Assembly (NCBI RefSeq): GCF_020921035.1 | Contig: NC_063156.1 | Coordinates: forward strand, 4,030,001-4,094,000 | Direction of reading: 5' to 3' | Source: Rhodamnia argentea | Lineage: Eukaryota > Streptophyta > Magnoliopsida > Myrtales > Myrtaceae | Length of the DNA stretch: 64,000 nucleotides | In this document: in pieces, positions 45,686-55,582 of the stretch | Layout of the letters: every line of letters begins with the position of its first letter | How positions within the stretch are numbered: position 1 is the first letter of the stretch | Translations under genes and position numbers: made by a program | Notes under the pieces: model-generated | Databases searched by the model: none | The model's input: only the letters and a program-made list of their open reading frames with translations | What the model was told of the DNA's origin: nothing

Positions 45686-48600
45686 ATGATGCTGAGCAAT
45701 TATCTCGAGGAGAACAATGGTATTCTTTGTCTTGTAGACAGTGATACTACACATACTATCCTCCAGCAGAGGAAGTTCTTTGAGGTATTAAAAAAATGCA
45801 AAGGGAATATTACCACTATTTCGAGCGATAGTAATATAATTACAGGCTCCGGAAGAGCCCGTGTAATATTACCAATGGGCACATAAATTTTTATTAATGA
45901 TGCTTTATTTTGCCCACGGTCTAAAAGGAACCTACTTAGCTTTAAAGATATTCGTTCCAATGGGTTTCACGTTGAAACCGAGACCGAATGTGATAAAGAA
46001 TACTTGTATCTAACTCGGATGAGTGGATACAGAAAACAAATTATGGAAAAGTTACCATCATTCTCCTCCGGGTTATATTATACTTACATAAATGTGAGTA
46101 ATAAACATGTTGCGATGAACCTGAAGTTCACAAACCCGGATGGTTTTTAATCATGGCATGACCGTTTGGGTCACCCAGGGTCGAATATGATGCGCCGAAT
46201 ATTAACACATTCAGTTGGACATTCATTAACAAATCGTGGGCTCCCTTCACCCACCGATTATGTATGCGATGCGTGCGCTGAGGGTAAATTAATTGCACGG
46301 CCGTCTCTTACTAAAGTAAGGGTGGAATCTCCTATATTTTTGCATAGAATTCAAGGAGATATCTGTGGGCCTATCCACCCCGCATGTGGACCTTTCGGGT
46401 ACTTCATAGTCCCGATTGATGCTTCAACGCGATGGACATACGTTGACCTGTTGTCAACACGTAATATGGCTTTCGCAAAATTACTCACTCAACTAATTAA
46501 ATTACGTGCACAATTCCCCGATTACCCGATCCGGAAGATCCGGTTAGATAATGCTGGTGAATTTACGTCTAAAGCCTTTGATGACTATTGTATGGCTATT
46601 GGGATAGACGTGGAGCATCCTGTACCACATACTCATACACGTAACGACTTAGCAGAATCTTTAATCAAACGCCCGAGAATGATTGCTAGACCATTGCTGT
46701 TGAGGGCTAAATTACCCTTTAGTTTATGGGGACATGCGATATTGCACGCTGCATCATTGATTAGAATTCGACCCACTGCATATCATGAATACTCCCCGAT
46801 TTAACTTGTACGTGGATGTGAACCCGATGTTTCCCATTTGCGAATATTTGGTTGTGCCGTATATGTTTCTATACCACCTCCACAGCGTTCCAAAATGGGG
46901 CCTCAACGTCGACTTGGTATTTATGAGGGATATGAATCTCCATCTATTATAAAATACTTGGAGCCCCGGACGGGCGACTTGTTTACTGCCCGGTTCGCTA
47001 ATTGTATATTTGATGAGGCACATTTCCTGGCATTAGGGGGAGAAAGCCTAAAGCTTAAAGAATGCCGTGAAATTTTTTGGAAGGAAGATCAATTGAATTA
47101 TCTTGATCCACGTACAAGCATGACTGAGCTTGAAGTTCGGAAGATTATTGACTTGCAACATTTAGCAAGTAAACCGCCGGATGCATTTATTGATCATAAA
47201 AGGGGTGACTAAGTCCCATATTCCTGCAGAAAATGCACCACCTAGAGTGGAGATCTCCTTGGGACCAAAAATGTCTGATGAGCCTAGTCAACGCCGGAAG
47301 CGTGACGACCCACAGGGGCTAAAGATATAAATCCGCGGAAAAGAAAAAACATTCGGTCACCCAATACGTCTCCCGTAGAGGAAAGCAATCCCGGTGAAAT
47401 TAGTGCATTTGCCCCAAATAACAATTCCGGGAATACGAAACGGCCAAATCCTATTGATTTGGGAAACAATAAGGATTTGGTTGATGTTAATATAGAGGTT
47501 GCAGTAAACTATATGAATACGGGAGTGAGATATGATAGAATTACAACCGTCGTCGACGACTCATTTGCCTCCTTAGTAGCGCTAACTGTCTCAAAAGATA
47601 ATCTGGATCCGTAACCAAAATCCATTCTTGAATGCCAGAAGCGTTCAGATTGGAATACATGGAAGGAGGCAATTAAGGTAGAACTAGACTCGCTTAATAA
47701 ATGTTGTGTTTTTGGACCTGTTGTCCGAACACCCAAAGATGTTATCCTTGTTGGATATAAATGGGTGTTTGTGAGAAAATACAACGAAAAGAATGAGGTG
47801 GTAAGATATAAAGCGAGACTAGTTGCCCAAGGGTTTTCGCAGAGACCCCGTATAGACTTTGATGTCACTTATTCTCCCGTAATGGATAATATTACGTTCC
47901 GTTATTTGAACAGTATGGCAGTAAGTATGAATCTAAATATGCACTTAATGGATGTTGTGACTGCATATTTATATGGGTCACTTGACACCGATATATATAT
48001 GAAAGTCCCCGAAGGATTTTCAATTCCCCAAATGGGAAAGAATGAAAATCGCAACATGTACTGTATCAAATTGCAAAGATCATTATATGGTCTTAAACAA
48101 TCGTGTCGTATGTGGTACAATCGGTTAAGTGATTACCTCCTGAAGCGGGGATATGTAAATAATGTAATATATCCTTGTGTGTTCATAAAAAGGTCGTCAA
48201 ATGACTTTGCCATCATATCCGTATATGTGGATGACCTGAATATAATTGGAACCCCAAAAGAGCTCGAAGAAGCTCGTTCTTGCCTAAAGAAGGAATTTGA
48301 AATGAAAGACTTGGGTCAAACCAAGTATTGTCTTGGCCTGCAGATCGAGCACCTCCCGTAAGGAGTTTTATTACACCAGTCTAATTATACAAAAAGGATG
48401 TTAGAGACATTTTACATGGATAAATCTCATCCTCTCAGCACACCAATGGTGGTACGTCCACTTAAAGTGGACAAAGACCCAATTAGGCCTAAAGAGGAAA
48501 ACGAGGATAGGTTAGGACCTAAAGTTCCTTACCTTAGCGCCATAGGAGCACTGTTATATCTTGCAAATTGCACCGGACCTGATATTGCATTTGCAGTAAA

Positions 48601-49243
48601 TGTTCTAGCTAGACACAGTGCCAATCCAACCCGAAGACATTGGAATGGCGTTAGACATATCCTACGTTACCTTCAAGGAACTGTTGATCTTGGTTTACTT
48701 TACCAAAAAAACAATGATTTAACATTGGTGGGATATTCAGATGCTGGATATATGTCCGATCCTCATAATGCCAAGTCACGAGCTGGTTATGTGTTTCTCT
48801 GTGGAGGTACGGCGGTTTCATGGAAGTCGGTAAAACAAAGTGTAGTTGCTACTTCCTCAAATCATTCTGAGATTATTGCATTATTTGAAAGCGCCAAAAA
48901 ATGTGTTTGGTTAAGAACTTTGATACACCACATTCAAGATTCATGTGGCTTATTCTCAGTTCATGATGCCCCCACTATACTTTTTGAGGATAATGCGGCT
49001 TGTATTGCACAAGTGCGTGATGGATTTGTCAAAAGTGATAGAACTAAACATATTTCACCTAAGTTATTTTATCCACATGAGCTTCAAGAAAAAGGTGAAA
49101 TAGATATTCATCAAATTCGCTCTAGTGACAATCTCGCAGATTTGTTCACTAAATCCCTACCTACTTCCACATTTGAAAAACTTGTATATGGAATAAGGAT
49201 GCGTCGACTTAGGCGACTACTTCAATCAGTGGGGGCGAATTAA
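45686..49243 (+). pseudogene. Copia pol polyprotein, inactivated
   Basis: Parts in order: 45686-45886 protease/pre-integrase region (CLVDSDTTHTIL); about 46150-46804 integrase with zinc-binding HDRLGHPG...CDACAEG, core acidic residues in IQGDICGP, IRLDNAGEF and RNDLAES; 46838-47212 linker (RIFGCAVYVSIPPP); 47765-48361 reverse transcriptase with YKARLVAQGFSQRP, YGLKQSCRMWYNRL and catalytic YVDD; 48398-49243 RNase H (SDAGYMSDP, KSRAGYVF, EDNAACI). All these lie in one reading frame. TAA stops at 45884, 46148, 46802, 47612 and 48359 interrupt it, and a shift lies near 47205 in a G-run. Dead copy. Confidence 0.92.
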
Positions 49244-49280
49244 CCATTCTCGAAGGATGGAACCCGGAAGGTTTATGGCT

Positions 49281-49470
49281 GTACTCTTTTTCCCTTTGTA
49301 AGTTTTTTTTTTCTCATAGGGTTTTTACTTGCCAAAGGTTTTTAATGAGGCAGCCTACGTGCAATGACTATTACAATGAGGGGGAGTATTATACACACCG
49401 TACTCTTTTTCCCTTCGCCGAGTTTTTTTGTCCCACTGGGTTTTTCTTGGCAAGGTTTTTAATGAGGCAG
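49281..49470 (+). repeat. Duplicated 3' motif of the copia element
   Basis: Two imperfect copies (about 49281-49352 and 49396-49470) of GTACTCTTTTTCCCTT...GGGTTTTT...GGTTTTTAATGAGGCAG lie between the pol stop and the 3' LTR. A single such motif is a common feature of this copia group from memory; here it is doubled. Confidence 0.75.
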
Positions 49471-49513
49471 TTTAAACAGTGTATAATAAAAATGGTGAAC
49501 ATCCAAGGGGGAG

Positions 49514-49831
49514 TGTTATAAATATATTAATTATAGGTGGATGCTTCACCTTTCACCATTTCCTCTTCCAATGTATGTTACAAATACATTGATATACATT
49601 GATGTACATTGATATGGATTGATGTTGTACCTTTCACATTTCATGAGCGGTTTTTCCTCTCTCAATGTAATGTACCATCTAGCCTATAAATAGAGGCTTT
49701 TGTAAACTTGTTGAGGCAATGAAAAAGAGTTAACATTTGCTCCCCACTTCTCTCTTATCTCTTCTCTCATATTTCAAGTTGGTGTTATGTTTCTGAGTTG
49801 ATTCCAAAGATCGCCGTTTACTTTTACAACA
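49514..49831 (+). repeat. Copia 3' LTR (318 bp)
   Basis: Begins TGTTATAAATATATT and ends CTTTTACAACA, followed by the AAATG target duplicate (49832-49836). Same length as the 5' LTR, 6 transitions, no indels. Confidence 0.95.
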
Positions 49832-49836
49832 AAATG

Positions 49837-49935
49837 CAACAAGTTTCTGACTTAATTGAAAACAAAAATCAATTTCTAACTGAATTGACACAATTACAAT
49901 AAATTTGAGACTTTCTTGGTAATTTTTCCCATTTA
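49837..49935. repeat. TCCTAAACC-family element, right part after the copia
   Basis: Continues CAACAAGTTTCTGACTTAATTG and closes with GAGACTTTCTTGGTAATTTTTCCC, the inverse of the left end at 44824. It shows that the copia entered near the inner edge of the right arm. Confidence 0.75.
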
Positions 49936-51584
49936 TGACACAAATGCACCAACAATTTCCATGTGGTTTTGTTATTAGATCAATCAGATTGGGAGGGAGA
50001 GGAAATTGGCGAGCATGAGGAAATTGGGGACACCATCGACGGCGAGATCCGGTTGGACAGCGACAGAAGGGTGCGAGATATCGCGAGGTCGCGCAGGGTC
50101 GGGGCCTTCTTCTTCCGCAACATGAAGTCTTACTCAATCTGCGTTGCTCCCTCGCTTGCGAGTATGTTTGTCTCAACCATGGATTGGCAGCGGCCGCTTC
50201 GCCTAAGCCCGACTTGGGACTTTGGAGCCTGCCGGTGGCTGCACGGCGCTGCTGTCACCGTCACAGTCTCCCATTCCCCTTCAGAAGGACGCAGAGTCTC
50301 ATGAGCTTGCCGGGTGAGGAGGCTGATGAAGGTGACGGAGGTGATGCAGAGTGAAGAAGATAGAGGCGTGAGGCTGGAAAAAGAAAAAGAAAAAGAAAAA
50401 GAGAAAAGAGAAAACATTGAGACCGAGAGAAAAAGAAAGAAAGAAAGAGATAAAGAAAGAAAGAAATGATTTTGGTCAAGAATATTGTCACGTGAGTCGC
50501 ATGTGCTCGCCACCGGTGAAGATTTGGCCGGTCGGTAAGCAAAGAATAGGATCAGCCAAAGGGACTCAAAGCAAAAAGGAAGCATATGCAAGAATTTATT
50601 TAACACGAACTTTAGCCCTTTAATCTATAATAAAAATGGCAACGGGGAGGTATGCCCGACCCGCCGCTCGGGTTCGTCTTTCGTCCGATGAACGAGTTGG
50701 GTGGGGAGTTGGGCATATCGAATGCCTGATTGCTTTCGACATTGCCTTTAGATCGCCAGAGACCTTCTTCATTAACACTGTCTAATTTCCTTTTGCTAAT
50801 TCTGATTGTCTTCAACATGTTAATTTGTTCGCTCCATGCAACGGTGTCACTGTACATCAGATATAACAGTCTTGTGTTTCCCGCTGAATTAGGACTAACA
50901 TTCTTTCCCAAGTTAAGCTCAAACTCTCCTTTCTTTTAACTGCTTTGCTTCTGTACCCCGCTGGTCGACGGTTGCTCATCTTTAGTTTGCACGAGATCGC
51001 CCCACAAGCCGCGATATACGTCCGATTCCCAGGGAGATCCATTTCCTTCCGGTCCAACCATGCTTGTAGAGTTCTGAGGACAGATCAGCCAATTGTCTAA
51101 ACACGCGCCTTGATCACCAGTTCGCGAGATTGTAGAGTTGTCGAGGAAAGATTGGGCGGCGGACTGGTTAGGCAATGCAGCATTCTTTCAAGGACCGGAT
51201 TGTGTTATTCACTTAAGTTCACCTACGGGGCTCCAACTTCTGGTTTTTAGGAGACAAAATTGGGTGTTGGAAGGCTGAGAGTTGTACATTAGATGTAGCC
51301 TGTGTTCGTCTTTGTTCACTCCAGGAACCCAGTATCTTTCTCTCATAGCTGCCTCTGCCGTAACTACCATGTCCCAACCCTGCTGCCATGGCGCAATTGT
51401 CATCCGCCGCTGTCCCCGAGCTCAATCCTGCAGCACTTACTGCCAGCGTCTGCCAGGCAGCTCCTCCCTCTGTCTCCCTCTCTCAGAGAGACATTTTTGA
51501 GAGATAAACTCTAATTTGTTCGTTGATTCATTTTTTCGAGTATTTCCCGTGTAATTGGGGCACGGGAAATCCTTAAGCGATTGA
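49936..51584. other. Intergenic, with flank paralogous to the ankyrin gene
   Basis: Plus-strand frame 49963-50304 and its complement are Arg-rich and unrecognised. A GAAAAA-type purine run lies at 50382-50465. From about 50640 onward the sequence shares blocks with about 52970-55400 (GCTTGGGTTCGTCTTTCGT, CTTTAGATCG, GCAGCATTCTTTCAAGGACC), meaning this is the duplicated upstream region of the PGG gene copy that follows. Confidence 0.5.
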
Positions 51585-52169
51585 ATGGTTCGAACATCTA
51601 TAATCTTTTGTTTGTTAAAGCGAGACATCTCGTTGATCTCTCTCCATAGAATTGGTATGTCCAGCCGAAGTACCATGCAAATCTGTGACGTCACGATGGT
51701 GGACAAGAGAATGTTCCAGGCCTTTGCGATTTGCAGCACCATCGTGATGTTCTTCTGTTCGATGATCGTGGTGGTCAACCTCATCTGGGCACAGCAAAAC
51801 AACGTCTACATGGCAATATCTGCATACCAGCACACAATACTGCCGCTAACAACTACACTCCCGGCGATGTCTGCGGCTTTCTTAACTGGTGTCACCTTGA
51901 CTGTTGGCAAACTCCCTTGGCTTGCTAACAGCATATCTTATCTGGGACTCGTTTTCCTCATGATGTCGGGTGCTAAATTGTTAGAAGACCCTCTAGTCTT
52001 TCGGAGCCACAGTTGTCCTATCCGTGGTCTGATATACTGGCTTGTTCTCGCTTACTTTCATCTATTGAAAGTTGAAACATACCTTTTGGATGACTCGGGA
52101 GACGGCGGAAGGGTGAGCAGGACCTCTGCTAGTCCTCCTTCGGATGGTGGTGGTGAATCGAAGGATTGA
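51585..52169 (+). pseudogene. Truncated PGG-domain (ankyrin/ACD6-like) copy
   Basis: A 194-aa open frame homologous to the C-terminal membrane part of the ankyrin gene at 55583-58931: MVDKRMFQAFAICST corresponds to MLDKGLFQAFAICNT, and LPAMSAAFLTGVTLTVGKLPWLA is nearly identical. Three to four hydrophobic segments are kept. The ankyrin repeats and the PGG motif itself are missing, and its 3' flank (52330-52450) is paralogous to 59060-59180. It is most simply a broken duplicate, though the frame has stayed open. Confidence 0.75.
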
Positions 52170-53588
52170 CGACACAACGAACGCGAGGGCGCTCCACATC
52201 CTCCCGATCTCTAGTTTAATTTGATCATTTGATATTATTATTGATTTGTAGAATTAAATATATTTTTGCCTTGGTGTATTTGGCTACAAGCTAAGGTTGC
52301 TTTCCTATTACGTTAGATCTATGGTAATTGTCAAGGTATTTAAATGAAACCACGTCTTCTTCTAACAGTTTAATTTTTTAAAGCAGTTAGATATAGTTTC
52401 ATAAAACGTCACATGGTATCAAAGTGGTAGGTTATGAATTCGAACCTTTCCTAGCCCTATTTGCATTGTATGTTACATTTCACACTTTTGTCTTAGGGCA
52501 AAATCCAGCCTACCTGTGAGAAAGAGTATTGATGTACTCCTTGTATTAAATTAGCTCTCATTTAACGGTTTAAGTTTTTAAAATATTTCGCTATAGTTCC
52601 ACGAAAAATTTCACTGTAATACACTGTTTGAATTAAATGAATTTGTATTGAACTTTGATATGTGATAACAATCTAAATGAAGGGTGATCCTAGTAACTAT
52701 CGAAAAGCCAGTGGAACATACAAGTAGCTGGTTTTAAATTACCCTCGAGTTGTGTTACACCAAAGTAAAATTTTACTGGTTAATATTAAACGGTACGATG
52801 GCTGTGGAGCAACCAAAAAAGTCACACACATTCGTACCTCCATATTTACCAAAGCTAGCTCCAAAGGGACTAATTGAATCTTCTTTGCTTGTATGGTAGG
52901 CAACCGTGATCCTTTGGCGACAGGTTCAAGCAAAGCAAGAAAGGAACTATGTGCGAGGATATATTGAACAAGAAGTTTAGGCCTTTAATGTAATATAAAA
53001 TGGCCGCTTGGGTTCGTCTTTCGTGGGATAAACCAGTTGTCTTCTTCTGATATTGTCTTTAGATCGTTTAAAGAAGCAAGTTTTCGTATTGGAAGGTATG
53101 TCATTTCCGACATTATTAATATTTCCTTTCCTTTTTATTTTGTTAATTGTCTAACATTCTAATTGTCTTCAATCTTGATGCTCGATCACACACTTTTGAT
53201 ATATAATTTCTTAGCTAGGTTCACTCTATTCAATGGTGTTATCAGTATATCAATAACATATTGGATGATGCTAGCATGAAGATAGTGGATGGTGATTTGC
53301 CAGCCACAAACTTGTGGCTGGCAAATAACAATAAACAAAAAAGAAATTGTGAAAAAAATTTATGGCAAGCATAACACAATCAGGAGTGTGTGACCGTCAG
53401 GCAAGACTTTTCCTAACATATTCTTGTTTCCTACTACATTAGGACTATCTTTCTTTCTCTCTCAAGTTAGCTTGAAGTGTCTTTTCTTTCCACTCCTATT
53501 TTGTCTCCGCACTCCACTGGTCGATGGTGGTAATTTTAGTTTGCACTTTGCATGACATTGCCCATGGCCGGAGCGACCAATCTCCGGC
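52170..53588. other. Intergenic, duplicated flank
   Basis: AT-rich. The start is paralogous to the 3' flank of the intact ankyrin gene; both carry GGTATCAAAG/AGTATCAAAA followed by GAATTCGAACC/GAGTTCAAACC wording, like the start of an LTR-element internal region. No gene. Confidence 0.5.
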
Positions 53589-53768
53589 CTAGTGGTGGCA
53601 ACACTAGTGACCACGGTAATTTTCACCGCCGGCTTCGCCATTCCTAGCTCGAATTTGAACCCGCAAACGAAACCCAACACGTACGTCCTATCATATGATA
53701 AATTAAATAAGTCCTCGTTGGAGTTTTGGTTGACCAAACATATTGAAGTAACTATAAATCCCTGCTAG
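53589..53768 (+). pseudogene. PGG-domain relic (first membrane segment)
   Basis: An open stretch ending in TAG reads LVVATLVTTVIFTAGFAIPS, matching RLVVAALVATVTFAAGFQVP of the intact gene, where PGG follows. Here PGG is lost (IPSSNLN). Neither the ankyrin part nor the later membrane segments are present, so it is a fragment of a third copy. Confidence 0.7.
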
Positions 53769-55441
53769 AGTCTGATTTCTAGTTTGAGTCGACTAAAAAT
53801 GAGATTTCTTTAGTTTGGCAACATATATCATATATAAAAGCGGCGGTTTTTGCTTCTTGCATGTTAGAGCAAACAAGAGAAGGGTCAAGTGTATTCTTTA
53901 TGTGAGTTGTTCTTAGTAAAAAAAAATTTTATGAGAAATTCTGAGATAATATTTGTGCATGACCTGTAAAGCGTGCTAGTAACTCAATTATCTTTTAATG
54001 AATCTAGTTTGGATGGCCTCCGCACTAAACTATAGGCCGTCGTGTAAATGTGGTAATTGTGAATTATTGGGTGTTGAAATGTCATCATCGTAAGTACTAC
54101 TGTTTTTCACCAAGATCATATTTTCTCAATTAGTCCAATTCTAAAGACATTTGAAGACAGGCCCAAATATGCAATTAAGAGGGAGGTGACAATTTTTGCA
54201 AGAAAATACATACTAAGTTTGTAGAATCAATCCCAATAAAAGTTTGTGCTTCTGCTTCAACGTAAATTAGCTTCTATAAATTATGGAAATTGAAAAGTTA
54301 AGAGAACGATAAAGTTTACTGCGTGCAACCACTTCTCTCAGATGAATTTATTGTTCTTGTTAACTCTCATGGATAACACTAAAATGGATATTGCAAGCTT
54401 ACAAAAGAGACGAACTCAAAAACATCTCAACGATGTTTAAGTCCACTTGCAGTTGTTATTTCCATCTAATCCTCAGTAAAAGAATCTCGACCAAATATCT
54501 TGAGAAACATGTGCACGACCTTGCTTCGATCTGGGGTGTTAATCAAAACTTTCTTTTAGAACAGGTTTTGATCACATCATTTCGACAATCTCCAGAGAAT
54601 TAGTCCAGAAATTTGGTATAAATAGACTGTGAATATCGCATTTTATTGCTACGATATACAGAACAAAAGGATCTAACTTATGAATACACTCAGATTGTTG
54701 CATGTTCTGACATAGATGATATTATTTTCGATATCTAACCGTGAACTTTTACATCACGTTACAACGGTCTATAACGTGCATTTGCATTGCCAAATCCAAC
54801 AGCCTTTTTGGATAACTTTTGGACTATCTATGTCAATTTCATAATTATGTCGTGATTCAATTACATCATGCCCAATAGCTATGACTAGAACTATCGTGCG
54901 ATTTTGGTTTTCGCACATTTATTTGAATCTAAGTTACCCTTATTGCGCATGATTTAAACTTCAATAATATTCTCGTGTGACATTTTTGGCTTTGTCAATT
55001 ATGTAGCTATAATTATGTTGTAAAGTAACTCAATCACATGGAAAATGTTTGGATCAATATTCGACACGAGTAGAAGTTGTGGACCGAAACCACTTAACAT
55101 TAGATTGGATGAGCAGAATCTAAATTTCAAGAGATCGATAATATAACTGCAATTGATATCAAACTCGAGGGCCATGAATACATTCTCCCCGAGTTAAGAA
55201 TGATCTTCAGTTTCTGGTTGCCCCCACTTTAGAAAATCTCCGAGCTGCACCACTAGTTTGCAAGATTCTAGAGTTGTTGAGGGGAAAACATGTGCCGGCT
55301 GATTAGCCAATGCAGCATTCTTTCAAGGACCGGGTTTTGTAATCCACTTGAGTTCACCTATGAGGCTGGAATTTCTTTCTTTAGGATATAAACTTGGTAA
55401 TTGAGCGGTTCAAGTACTCACAATTTTCTGTTCTGACGCTC
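53769..55441. other. Intergenic upstream of the ankyrin gene
   Basis: AT-rich, no gene. The segment 55230-55400 (GCAGCATTCTTTCAAGGACC, CACTTGAGTTCACCTA) is paralogous to 51110-51270 and belongs to the duplicated promoter region. Confidence 0.55.
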
Positions 55442-55448
55442 TATAAAA
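55442..55448 (+). promoter_or_regulatory. Probable TATA box of the ankyrin gene
   Basis: TATAAAA, about 140 bases upstream of the ATG at 55583. Confidence 0.5.
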
Positions 55449-55582
55449 TTTGTTAGGACAAGATATTAACTATTACAAAACCTTAAAAAAGTGCATTATG
55501 TAATATTTAAAAAGATATAACGTCTTCTTACACAACCCTTGTTCCCTTGCAATAACTAAATTACTTGCACAGCTTGGGCTCG

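Larger units (their letters stand above)
45319..49831 (+). mobile_element. Ty1/copia LTR retrotransposon, 4.5 kb, gag-less, nested
   Basis: Complete ends, two 318-bp LTRs, exact 5-bp target duplication AAATG, a polypurine tract AAGGGGGAG before the 3' LTR, and a pol region in the copia order protease-like, integrase, RT, RNase H. Leader sequence passes within about 70 bases from the LTR to the protease/pre-integrase part, so gag is essentially missing. Several nonsense codons break the polyprotein. It is inserted in a TCCTAAACC-family element. It cannot move on its own. Confidence 0.95.

Noticed and set aside
49730-50623. Arg-rich and Phe/Ser-rich frames around the purine run
   Set aside because: They come from LTR sequence and a GAAAAA-type simple repeat.
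52430-52490. GGTATCAAAG followed by a GTTCGAA-like sequence as a tRNA gene
   Set aside because: Only a B-box-like word; no cloverleaf can be formed, and the wording is that of an LTR-element primer-binding region. No tRNA, rRNA or CRISPR array was found in the window.
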